Source: JBKPRX01 sp046734795 | GTDB lineage: Bacteria; Actinomycetota; Thermoleophilia; Gaiellales; Gaiellaceae | NCBI GenBank assembly: GCA_046734795.1 | Contig: JBKPRX010000180.1 | Location: forward strand, 1-6,483 | DNA length: 6,483 bases | Reading direction: 5' to 3' | Shown here: positions 1 to 5,483 of the stretch, one piece after another | How positions within the stretch are numbered: the first letter of the stretch is position 1 | Layout of the letters: each line of letters starts with the position of its first letter | Notes under the pieces: model-generated | Databases searched by the model: none | Seen by the model: only the letters and a program-made list of their open reading frames with translations | Told to the model about the DNA's origin: nothing | Program-made: the position numbers and the translations under genes

Positions 1-827
1 GCATAGCCGCGCGCGAGGAAGAGATCGTTCAAGACTCCGCCCGTGCTTGCGCCCTGGTGGTAGCCGACGTTGCAGCCGCCGCCGAACGTGTAGACGAGCT
101 TCCCGTTCCAGCCGGGCTCCGGCGTGAACGGGCTCGGCGGCGCGCTGGGATCGAACAACGTCGCGATCTCGTAGACCGCGCGGTCGATCGTTCCTTGCTC
201 GAGCCGCACGATGTAGTCGACGGATTTTCCGTTGACGGTCGTTTGCGCGAGGTCGGCAGGCCGCGTCGTCGGATCGGCGAGCGGTTGGAACGTGCCGGCA
301 GTCGTGCGGTAGCGGTAGCTGACCTTCGTCGGGGCTTCGCAATTCGGCTGCACCGCCGGATCCAGCCCGAAGGCCGTCGTCTCGCAGAAGAACGGCAGCT
401 GCTGCGGTCCCGAGAAGAGCCCGCCGGTGATCGGATGGTTGATCACCTCGAGCGTGTCGGACCGACCCGCGGGCGTGCCGTTCCCGTTCCCGTTCGCGCG
501 GGCGACGATCGTGTGCGGGCCGACGCTCATCCCATGGACGAGGCCGAGGAACGATCCGTCGGGCATCTGTCGGAACGACGACGTCACGTCGATGCCGTCG
601 AGCGTGACGCGCAGCTGTTTCACCGCACCTTTGTCGTGCGTGGCGACGGAAACGAGCACGTCACCGCCGGAGACGTACTGCGGCAGCGTCGACACGGCCG
701 TGAGGTCCGGCGCCGCGGCCGGATCCGCCGCTCGCGTTGCTCCGGCCGCAGGCACGACCGAAACCGCAAGGGCAAGGACGATCAGCGGACGCGCCCACCG
801 GCGCCCGCGTACTGAACGTGGAATCAC
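1..827 (-). CDS. DUF6351 family secreted protein, N-terminal 275 residues (C-terminus beyond left edge)
   Basis: The minus strand is open from a GTG at 825-827 to the window edge. The start is supported by AAGGAGG (complement of 838-844), ten bases upstream. Residues 1-34 form a Sec-type signal peptide: an Arg-rich n-region, a hydrophobic core (about 14-28) and a likely cleavage near ATRA-AD. Residues 40-130 look like an Ig-like/beta domain (YVSGGDVLVSV, LDGIDVTSSF, GPHTIVARANG). The following part has features I associate with DUF6351: NHPITGG...FSGPQQLPFFCET (130-150), paired Cys 148/163, YIVRLEQGTIDRAVYEIA (205-222), and WNGKLVYTFGGGCNVGYHQG (240-259). Family members are usually much longer, so more than half is probably missing. 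The role is unknown. The GGGC-rich segment recalls tannase/esterase-type alpha/beta hydrolases, but no catalytic triad is visible here. The family call rests on motif memory, not a search. Confidence 0.8.
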   Translation of the reverse strand, partial: MIPRSVRGRRWARPLIVLALAVSVVPAAGATRAADPAAAPDLTAVSTLPQYVSGGDVLVSVATHDKGAVKQLRVTLDGIDVTSSFRQMPDGSFLGLVHGMSVGPHTIVARANGNGNGTPAGRSDTLEVINHPITGGLFSGPQQLPFFCETTAFGLDPAVQPNCEAPTKVSYRYRTTAGTFQPLADPTTRPADLAQTTVNGKSVDYIVRLEQGTIDRAVYEIATLFDPSAPPSPFTPEPGWNGKLVYTFGGGCNVGYHQGASTGGVLNDLFLARGY

Positions 828-926
828 GGTCGAACCCCCTCCTTGTCCGCGACGTCTGGGTGCGTCGCGGGTCGATCGGGAGCCTAACCAGTTGCCGACA
901 GCCTTGGCCGCTACGTTGAGGCCGAG
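828..926. promoter_or_regulatory. Divergent intergenic region between the DUF6351 gene and the ROK gene
   Basis: These 99 bases must hold the start signals of both divergent genes. For the minus-strand gene, TAGGCT (complement of 881-886) fits a TAnnnT -10 element and would give a leader of roughly 45 bases. No good -35 box lies 17 bases further upstream. No convincing plus-strand promoter is visible before the ATG at 927. The call rests mainly on geometry. Confidence 0.35.
847..870. repeat. 7-bp perfect inverted repeat upstream of the DUF6351 ribosome binding site
   Basis: CCGCGAC (847-853) and GTCGCGG (864-870) are exact reverse complements separated by 10 bases. The dyad sits just upstream of the Shine-Dalgarno (838-844) of the minus-strand gene, within its probable leader. 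It could be an operator or an RNA hairpin near the ribosome site. In GC-rich DNA a 7-bp dyad also occurs by chance. Confidence 0.4.
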
Positions 927-1610
927 ATGAGCGACCGGACGGTGCTCGCGGTCGACGTGGGCGGCTCGCACGTGAAGGCGCTGGTGCCGGGCGCGTCGGA
1001 ACCACGACGTTTCCGCTCGGGCAAGCGCCTCACCGCGAGCGGCATGGTCGAACGCGTTCTCGCGCTCGCCGACGACTGGTCGTACGACGTCGTGTCGGTC
1101 GGAGTGCCGGCGCAGGTCGTCGCCGGTCGGGTCGTGCACGACCCGGTCAATCTCGCAGCCGGCTGGAGAGGCTTCGACTTCGAGAGGGCATTCGGCAAGC
1201 CGACACGCGTCGTCAACGACGCAGCCATGCAGGCGCTCGGGAGCTACGACGGCGGCCGGATGCTCTTCCTGGGTCTCGGCACAGGGCTCGGCTCTGCGAT
1301 GGTCGTCGAGGGCATCGTCGAGCCGCTGGAGCTCGGCCATCTTCCGTACCGGAAGCACACCTACGAGGATTACGTCGGCAAACGCGGTTTGGACCGGCTC
1401 GGCAAGCGCAAGTGGGAGAAACACGTTCACGAGATCGTTGCGGCGTTCACTGCCGCGCTCGAGCCGGACTACGTCGTCATCGGCGGCGGCCAGGCCGAGC
1501 TCTTGGACGAGCTGCCGTCCGGGACGCGCCGCGGCGACAACCTGTGCGCGTTCGTCGGCGGCTTTCGCCTGTGGGAGGACGGAGCACCGCCGCGAGCGGA
1601 GCCGCCCTAG
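927..1610 (+). CDS. ROK family sugar kinase, polyphosphate-glucokinase-like, short form (227 aa)
   Basis: This is probably a cytosolic sugar kinase of the ROK/ASKHA fold, closest in layout to actinobacterial polyphosphate glucokinases, which phosphorylate glucose using polyphosphate or ATP. The phosphate-binding loop is VDVGGSHVKA (9-18). VGVPAQVVAGRVV (58-70) matches the family's GV.PG.V.G.V segment. VVNDAAMQA (95-103) carries the likely catalytic base Asp98. GLGTGLGSA (116-124) is the second phosphate loop, ELGH (135-138) supplies sugar-contacting Glu/His, and YVVIGGG (182-188) matches the C-terminal IAGGG segment. The CxCGxxGC zinc motif of classical ROK repressors and glucokinases is absent, as in polyphosphate glucokinases. 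At 227 residues it is shorter than typical members (about 250-300). The ATG at 927 places the DxGG loop at the usual distance from the N-terminus; upstream there is only a weak GAG. Donor and substrate cannot be told from sequence. Confidence 0.85.
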   Translation: MSDRTVLAVDVGGSHVKALVPGASEPRRFRSGKRLTASGMVERVLALADDWSYDVVSVGVPAQVVAGRVVHDPVNLAAGWRGFDFERAFGKPTRVVNDAAMQALGSYDGGRMLFLGLGTGLGSAMVVEGIVEPLELGHLPYRKHTYEDYVGKRGLDRLGKRKWEKHVHEIVAAFTAALEPDYVVIGGGQAELLDELPSGTRRGDNLCAFVGGFRLWEDGAPPRAEPP

Positions 1611-1691
1611 AGCGCGGGCGCGAGCGGAAGCACGCGCGCGTGGCGATGGAGAGGCGGCGCCAACATCGTCAGGATGTGGCGGAGGCACCAC

Positions 1692-2144
1692 GTGACGACC
1701 GGCGATCCTCTCGTACTGCGCCTCGAGCGGACTCTCCCCGCTTCGCGCGAAGCGGTCTTTCACGCGCTGACGACTCCGGAAGCGCTGAGCAAGTGGTGGG
1801 GCCCGCAAGGCTTCACGACGCCGAGCGTCGAGCTCGACGTGCGCGTCGGCGGCGCCTATCGATTCGCAATGCAGCCGCCGGAAGGCGAGCCGTTCCAGCT
1901 CGAGGGCGAGTTCCAGGAAGTCGAGCGGCCCGCACGACTCACGTACACGTTCCGCTATGACCGACCCGATCCCGACGATCGAGAGACGGTTGTGACGCTG
2001 TCACTCGAAGACCGCGGCGAGCAGACCGAGGTTCATCTCACGCAAGGCGACTTCGTGACCGAGGAACGTCACGCGCTCCACGCCGCCGGCTGGTCGGAAA
2101 GCTTCGACCGGCTAGAGCAGCTGCTGGCAAAGTCTCCGCCGTGA
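1692..2144 (+). CDS. SRPBCC (AHSA1/START-like) domain protein
   Basis: This is a small soluble helix-grip protein of the AHSA1 branch of SRPBCC proteins (150 aa), which bind hydrophobic ligands in a cavity; the ligand is unknown. Seen in order: R-LERTLPASREAVFHALTTPE (about 11-30), SKWWGPQGFTTP (33-44, the KWWGP signature), DVRVGGAYRFAM (49-60), EGEFQEVERPARLTYTF (71-87), and the closing helix GWSESFDRLEQLLA (about 133-146). I chose the GTG at 1692 because GGAGG (1681-1685) sits six bases before it. An in-frame ATG at 1674 would add six residues (MWRRHH) but has no ribosome site. The gene starts 81 bases after the ROK gene and its stop overlaps the dsbB start by four bases (GTGA), so it is translationally coupled to the disulfide genes. 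No functional link to disulfide formation is known to me. Confidence 0.85.
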   Translation: MTTGDPLVLRLERTLPASREAVFHALTTPEALSKWWGPQGFTTPSVELDVRVGGAYRFAMQPPEGEPFQLEGEFQEVERPARLTYTFRYDRPDPDDRETVVTLSLEDRGEQTEVHLTQGDFVTEERHALHAAGWSESFDRLEQLLAKSPP

Positions 2145-2719
2145 CCCACGCAACGACCGTCGCCTTAGCGGCCGCAGGTGTCGTGGGACAGGTGCTCGCC
2201 CTAGCGTTCGCCCTTGCCGGGCTCGCCGCACTGCTCGGCTGGCGCGCTCCGCTCGACTTCCTTCGCGCGGGCCTCTGGGGCTACGAGCTCTGGGCCGCGT
2301 TCGTCGTCGCTGCGATCGCGACCGGCGGCAGCCTCTTCTTCTCCGAGATCGCGAGCTTCGTCCCATGTGAGCTCTGCTGGTACCAGCGGATCTGCATGTA
2401 CCCCCTTTCGCTCTTGACGCTTTTCGCCGCTGTCCACGGCGACTACCGCGTCGCGCGCTACCTCCTACCCTTTCCGGTGGTCGGCGCGGGCATCTCGATC
2501 TACCACCTGCTGATCGAGAACAACGTGATCACGGAGCCGAGCGCCTGCAGGATCGGCGGCGCCGGCTGCGCGGTCAAGTGGATCAACGAGTTCGGCTACG
2601 TGACGATCCCGACGCTTGCACTCACCGCATTCGTGCTGCTGATCGAGCTCTTGGCTATGGCGGCGGCCGGCGGCGACGAAGACGTCGGTAGCGTTCGCGC
2701 CGATGCCCAGCGGGCGTAA
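2141..2719 (+). CDS. dsbB: Disulfide bond formation protein DsbB (BdbC-like quinone reductase)
   Basis: This integral membrane oxidoreductase reoxidises DsbA and passes electrons to membrane quinone. The first redox pair is Cys76-Cys79 in VPCELCWYQRICMYP (75-88), the standard DsbB signature with the Arg that contacts quinone. The second pair is Cys136 and Cys143 in the outer loop, followed by KWINEFGYVTIPTLALTAF (146-164), typical of Gram-positive BdbC proteins. Hydrophobic segments lie near 9-32, 46-66, 84-98, 105-123 and 153-174. This is one more N-terminal helix than the four of E. coli DsbB, where the first CxxC comes near residue 41. The GTG at 2141 overlaps the stop of the upstream SRPBCC gene (GTGA). 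The 3' end overlaps the next gene, the DsbA partner, by 17 bases. Confidence 0.95.
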   Translation: MTHATTVALAAAGVVGQVLALAFALAGLAALLGWRAPLDFLRAGLWGYELWAAFVVAAIATGGSLFFSEIASFVPCELCWYQRICMYPLSLLTLFAAVHGDYRVARYLLPFPVVGAGISIYHLLIENNVITEPSACRIGGAGCAVKWINEFGYVTIPTLALTAFVLLIELLAMAAAGGDEDVGSVRADAQRA

Positions 2720-3521
2720 GAGCAAGGCGCGACGGCGCGCTGCCGCGACCGCACCGCCGCCCGTTCGTGCGAAAGGCGCTCGAGCGCGACAAGCGTCGCC
2801 GCGCGTGCTCGCGATCGCAGGCGGAGTCGTTGCGATCGCCGTCGTGGGCATCGTGCTCGCGATTGTCTTGAGCGGGGGCGGCAAGAGCAGCACGAGCGAC
2901 ACGCTTCCAACGAGCGGCTCACTGGCAGATGGCCTGCCGGGCGCAGCCGGCGTGAACGCGCTCCTCGAGGGCATTCCCCAGAAGGGCACGACGCTCGGGT
3001 CGCCGTCGGCGCCGGTCACGCTTGTCGAGTACATCGACCTGCAATGTCCGTTCTGCCGCGAGTTCGAGACGCAAGTGATGCCGGACTTCATCAAGCGCTA
3101 CGTGCGCACGGGGAAGGTCAAGCTCGACGCGCGCGTGCTTGCGTTCATCGGCCCGGACTCGGTTCGCGGTCGCAACGCGATGCTCGCAGCCGCTGCGCAG
3201 AACAAGGCGTTCAACTTCGCGCAGCTGCTCTACGAGAACCAAGGCACGGAGAACACCGGCTGGCTCGACGACACGATGGTCGAACAGGCGGCGCAAAGCA
3301 TCCCCGGCCTCAATCCGCGACAGCTCGTGGCCGCACGTAACTCGACGACCGTGAAGCAGCAGGGCGCGGCGTTCGACGACGACGCGCAGAGCGCGAACGT
3401 CTCGGCAACGCCGACGCTCTTCGTCGCGCGCACGGGCGGCGAGGCCACGCAGGTTCCCCTTCAGAGCCCGACGGACTCGGCCTCACTCGAGCAGGCGGTT
3501 CGAGCGGCCCTCGGCCAATAG
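2703..3521 (+). CDS. Membrane-anchored DsbA-family thiol:disulfide oxidoreductase (BdbD-like)
   Basis: This is a thioredoxin-fold oxidase facing outside the membrane, which donates disulfides to exported proteins and is recycled by DsbB. Residues 1-34 are a basic cytoplasmic tail with many Arg/Lys and Ala/Pro. Residues 35-57 are one transmembrane anchor (VLAIAGGVVAIAVVGIVLAIVL), followed by a Ser/Thr/Gly linker. The catalytic domain starts near LGSPSAPVTLVEYIDLQCPFC (98-118) with active-site Cys115-Pro-Phe-Cys118. A helical insert (about 155-215) follows, then the cis-proline loop SATPTLF (234-240, Pro237), a standard thioredoxin-4 layout. No lipobox Cys follows the hydrophobic segment, so this is a transmembrane anchor, not a lipoprotein. 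The ATG at 2703 lies inside the end of dsbB, a 17-base overlap that implies coupled translation. CPFC differs from the CPHC of E. coli DsbA but is common in this branch. Confidence 0.93.
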   Translation: MPSGRKSKARRRAAATAPPPVRAKGARARQASPRVLAIAGGVVAIAVVGIVLAIVLSGGGKSSTSDTLPTSGSLADGLPGAAGVNALLEGIPQKGTTLGSPSAPVTLVEYIDLQCPFCREFETQVMPDFIKRYVRTGKVKLDARVLAFIGPDSVRGRNAMLAAAAQNKAFNFAQLLYENQGTENTGWLDDTMVEQAAQSIPGLNPRQLVAARNSTTVKQQGAAFDDDAQSANVSATPTLFVARTGGEATQVPLQSPTDSASLEQAVRAALGQ

Positions 3522-3543
3522 CCCGCGACGCCGCCCGGCCCGC

Positions 3544-4005
3544 TCAACCGTGGGCGAGGCAGACGGTCCCGGTGATCCTGTTCGTGAAGGTATTCGTCGC
3601 GAGATCCACGACGCCGGCGAACGTGAGCATTCCGGTTGCGTGGGCGAAGATGCCGGTGCCGGCAACGACCTGACCGGTCAAGTCGATCGCACCTGTCGCT
3701 TGGTTGAAGGTGCCAGCAGTGCTCACCGTCAGGGTGCCGTGATCCGTCGCCAAGACGCCGGTCCCAACGACCGTGACAACGGGTGGCGTTCCACCGGTGA
3801 TCTGGAGCTGCGCGGTGCTCGTTCCGTTGAAGATCCCTGCGTGCGCGATCGTCGACGTCGTCTGACCGCCGCCGAGGTTCTGTCCGGTCGCGGTCGCGTC
3901 CACCGTGAGACACGTGCCGTGTTGTGCAGTGGCGGTCGCGGTTTGAGCGCCACCGACCATCACCATCGCCGCAGAGACGAACGCGAGCGTTCGAAGACTC
4001 TTCAT
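3544..4005 (-). CDS. Small secreted protein of unknown function, Gly/Thr-rich, probable beta-barrel
   Basis: The start is the ATG at 4003-4005, with GGAGGAG (complement of 4011-4017) five bases upstream. An in-frame ATG at 4027-4029 would add eight acidic residues (MDDGGGDD) before the signal peptide and is less likely. The 153-residue product has a clear Sec signal peptide (MKSLRTLAFVSAAMVMVGGAQTA..., about 1-24) with cleavage near ATATA-Q. The mature part is rich in Gly, Thr, Ala and Val, nearly free of charge, with alternating hydrophobic/polar strands. Two Cys, one near the mature N-terminus (GTCLTVDATATG) and one at the C-terminus (GTVCLAHG), could join the ends. GTGIFAHATGMLTFAG resembles the G.G.(Y/F)..A.G repeat of dirigent/allene-oxide-cyclase barrels, but this is only a resemblance. 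It converges on dsbA with 22 bases between the stops, so its Cys pair is a conceivable but unproven substrate of that system. Confidence 0.75.
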   Translation of the reverse strand: MKSLRTLAFVSAAMVMVGGAQTATATAQHGTCLTVDATATGQNLGGGQTTSTIAHAGIFNGTSTAQLQITGGTPPVVTVVGTGVLATDHGTLTVSTAGTFNQATGAIDLTGQVVAGTGIFAHATGMLTFAGVVDLATNTFTNRITGTVCLAHG

Positions 4006-4058
4006 GTCGTCTCCTCCCCCGTCGTCCACGCACTCGGGCAGCGCGCGGAACTGTCACG

Positions 4059-4087
4059 AGCTAAGCAAGCCGATGCGCGCGGGTCAA
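4059..4087 (-). promoter_or_regulatory. Possible weak promoter of the small secreted-protein gene
   Basis: On the minus strand, TTGACC (complement of 4082-4087) matches a -35 box well. It is 17 bases from TTAGCT (complement of 4059-4064), which is only a poor -10 match. The spacing is ideal and the position (54 bases before the ATG) is reasonable. The weak -10 keeps confidence low. Confidence 0.25.
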
Positions 4088-4112
4088 GGCAGTGCGTCCG
4101 TGTCGGACTATT

Positions 4113-4126
4113 TGTGCGCGAGCACA
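4113..4126. repeat. TGTGC-N4-GCACA palindrome, candidate operator
   Basis: TGTGC (4113-4117) and GCACA (4122-4126) form a perfect 5+5 dyad around GCGA. It lies about 25 bases upstream of the possible -35 box of the minus-strand gene. A second short dyad, GTCCG-TGT-CGGAC (4096-4108), lies between them. The size and symmetry fit a dimeric regulator site, but no regulator gene is in the window. Confidence 0.25.
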
Positions 4127-4134
4127 GACGAGAA

Positions 4135-4179
4135 GCCTGACTGGTCAGGCTCGCCCCGGGACGAAGGGCGAGCCTGACC
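4135..4179. repeat. Strong inverted repeat with nested alternative hairpin
   Basis: GGTCAGGCTCGCCC (4143-4156) and GGGCGAGCCTGACC (4166-4179) are exact reverse complements, making a 14-bp stem with the 9-base loop CGGGACGAA. Just before it, GCCTGAC (4135-4141) can pair with GTCAGGC (4144-4150), the same sequence used by the left arm of the long stem. The core therefore occurs three times in alternating orientation, allowing two mutually exclusive structures. No run of T follows on either strand, so it is not a classical rho-independent terminator. It is too long and exact to be a chance dyad. It could act as RNA (attenuator, small RNA) or as a protein-binding or repeat element. Confidence 0.7.
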
Positions 4180-4333
4180 GATGAGAAAGGCGCTAGGACG
4201 ATTCGGCCGCCGGTAAGCGCCACAGCGAGCGCTCGCGAACGAGGAAGGCCGCGATCACCGGACGCCCTCACGGTCTGACCACCCCCCGCCTTGCTCGCGA
4301 CGGCGAAGTGGGTGGCGATGCAGACTAGAGCGA

Positions 4334-4753
4334 ATGAGCGTCTTGCTGGATCAGTTGTTCGCGTTGTGGCAAGAGCCGGTCGACGAGCGCGATGATCCCG
4401 AAGCGGCGTTTCGGAAGGTCTACGCGGACCCCGTTTCGATCAACGGCGTCTCGACACCGGTAACCGCCCTGGTGGAACGGGCGCGCAATCTGCAGCGCGC
4501 CTTCGCCGACCTTAGGACAGAGATCGTTGATCAGGTAGAGACGCAGGATCGTCTCGTCATTGCGTTCTACATGCGAGGCAGTCACGTCGGACCGTTGCTT
4601 ACGCCGATTGGCACCGTTGCGCCGACAGGCGCCACAGTGGAGATCCGCACGATCGACGTGCTTACGATCTCCGACGGTCTGATCACGGCGCTGTGGGTCG
4701 TCTCAGACGAACTAGGGATGCTCACCGAGTTGGACAGCGTTCGTCTGATCTGA
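4334..4753 (+). CDS. SnoaL-like / NTF2-fold protein
   Basis: The 139-residue product has the length and layout of SnoaL-like NTF2-fold proteins (polyketide cyclase/ester cyclase group). An N-terminal helix (LLDQLFALWQEP) and an acidic stretch with AAFRKVYADPVSING (24-38) give the Y.DPV..NG signature. A helix LVERARNLQRAFADLRTEI (46-64) follows, then strands around DRLVIAFYMRGSHVG (72-86), ATVEIRTIDVLTISDGLITALWVVSDELGML (100-130). The F.....G.V...G..V......IDV..I.DG.I...W...D.L.ML pattern is typical of the family. These folds serve as small enzymes or ligand binders, and the substrate is not visible. The ATG at 4334 has only a weak AGAG four bases upstream, but no better start exists and the N-terminal helix begins there. 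The next gene follows in the same direction. Confidence 0.85.
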   Translation: MSVLLDQLFALWQEPVDERDDPEAAFRKVYADPVSINGVSTPVTALVERARNLQRAFADLRTEIVDQVETQDRLVIAFYMRGSHVGPLLTPIGTVAPTGATVEIRTIDVLTISDGLITALWVVSDELGMLTELDSVRLI

Positions 4754-4786
4754 CCGGCGCCGCCAATGAACGGTGATCGGGACCCG

Positions 4787-4815
4787 TTGACGGCGGCTCG
4801 ACGACGTTCTAGCGT
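4787..4815 (+). promoter_or_regulatory. Candidate promoter for the kinase-like/PIN gene pair
   Basis: TTGACG (4787-4792) and TAGCGT (4810-4815) are a good -35 and an acceptable TAnnnT -10 box, spaced 17 bases apart. Seven bases after the -10 comes an in-frame GTG (4823-4825), about where transcription would begin. The transcript would be leaderless, which is common in actinomycetes. This would give the kinase-like gene its own promoter inside the apparent SnoaL operon. It is seen by eye only. Confidence 0.45.
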
Positions 4816-4822
4816 CGTACTC

Positions 4823-5476
4823 GTGCCGTGCAGCGTCATCTGTGTGTCGCATTCGACCGGGTCACGCGGCGACGAGGTCGGGCGCCTCGTCGCGGAGCGG
4901 CTTGGGTTTCTTCATGTCGATGAGGAGATCGTGGCCAGGGCAGCGGCCCGAGGAGGGATCTCGCCCGCCGATGTCGCGGACGAGGAGCGCCGGAAGTCCG
5001 TCGCGGCGCGCGTCCTCCGCGTGATCTCCGAGGGCAGCAGCGGCACCGCGGCTCTTGCCGGCGCGGGGCCGTTTGTGCTCGACGACGGGCCGAGGAGCAA
5101 CGAGATACAAGTGTTGATCCGTGAGGCGATCGAGCAGACGGCTGCACGTGGAGACGTCGTCATCACGGCGCATGCCGCGTCGCATGCCCTCGAGCCCGGC
5201 GCACGAGTCCTCCGCGTGCTTGTCACCGCATCGCCGAGAACACGCGCGAAGCGGGTCAGCGAGCAGGAGGGCGTTGACCCTGCCAAGGCGGAACGAACCG
5301 TCAAGGCCGCGGACGCGGCGAGGCGCGACTATCTAAAGCGCTTCTACGACGTGGCAGACGAGCTCCCGACGCACTACGACCTCGTCGTCAATACGGACGG
5401 ACTCTCGATCGAAGAGGCGGCCGCGCTGGTCGCCCACGTCGCCGAAGCGCGCTCGTCGGTCGTGGCGCCAACGTAA
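4823..5476 (+). CDS. Cytidylate kinase-like P-loop family protein
   Basis: This 217-residue protein fits the cytidylate-kinase-like family (Pfam PF13189 type), nucleotide-kinase-fold proteins of uncertain substrate. The N-terminal strand and loop VICVSHSTGSRGDEVGRLVAERLGF correspond to the family's I.R..GSGG..IA..LAE.LGF; a canonical Walker A Lys is not present. LHVDEEIVARAAARGGISP follows, then a helical insert, then DVVITAHAASHALEPGARVLRVLVTAS, where many family members have a GRG in place of AHA. The C-terminal ARRDYLKRFYD...THYDLVVNTDGLSIEEAA matches the R.YY..FYG...YDL.LNT... signature. I chose the GTG at 4823 because the conserved strand begins four residues later and a promoter lies just upstream. 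An ATG at 4766 would add 19 Arg-rich residues not expected in the family and has no ribosome site. The PIN gene follows after seven bases. Confidence 0.8.
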   Translation: MPCSVICVSHSTGSRGDEVGRLVAERLGFLHVDEEIVARAAARGGISPADVADEERRKSVAARVLRVISEGSSGTAALAGAGPFVLDDGPRSNEIQVLIREAIEQTAARGDVVITAHAASHALEPGARVLRVLVTASPRTRAKRVSEQEGVDPAKAERTVKAADAARRDYLKRFYDVADELPTHYDLVVNTDGLSIEEAAALVAHVAEARSSVVAPT

Positions 5477-5483
5477 CGCCGGC

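Larger units (their letters stand above)
4006..4333. other. Intergenic region of 328 bases without a gene, rich in inverted repeats
   Basis: The region lies between the divergent secreted-protein gene (minus) and SnoaL-like gene (plus). I see no credible coding frame: the minus-strand frame at 4002-4271 has Arg/Ser-rich shadow composition, no ribosome site, and ends inside the secreted-protein gene. It holds the leader and possible promoter of the minus gene, a cluster of dyads at 4096-4126, the strong inverted repeat at 4143-4179, and a 12-base palindrome GCGAGCGCTCGC at 4225-4236. No clear promoter for the plus gene was found. Confidence 0.6.

Noticed and set aside
57..815. Long plus-strand open frame of 252 codons
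   Set aside because: Arg-rich shadow opposite the DUF6351 gene, whose minus-strand reading has a signal peptide, ribosome site and family motifs.
1412..1960. Plus-strand frame of 182 codons across the ROK/SRPBCC junction
   Set aside because: It overlaps two recognisable genes in another frame and is almost entirely Arg/Ala/Ser/Gly, typical of frame shadows in GC-rich DNA.
2112..2437. Minus-strand frames opposite dsbB as a possible antisense gene
   Set aside because: Composition is Arg/Glu-rich, there is no ribosome site, and the plus strand holds an unmistakable DsbB.
3461..4057. Minus-strand frame of 198 codons, and plus-strand frame 3550-4140
   Set aside because: Both overlap the secreted-protein gene, which has a proper signal peptide and Shine-Dalgarno. 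These frames are Arg/His/Asp-rich without domains.
4143..4179. Rho-independent terminator call for the 14-bp hairpin
   Set aside because: No T-run follows on either strand and no gene ends there, since both flanking genes point away from it.
4002..4271. Minus-strand frame of 89 codons in the intergenic region
   Set aside because: No ribosome site, shadow-like composition, and it runs through the inverted repeat and into the start of the secreted-protein gene.
5477..5483. A VapB antitoxin start between the kinase-like and PIN genes
   Set aside because: Only seven bases separate the two genes, and no short antitoxin-like frame is visible in the overlap.
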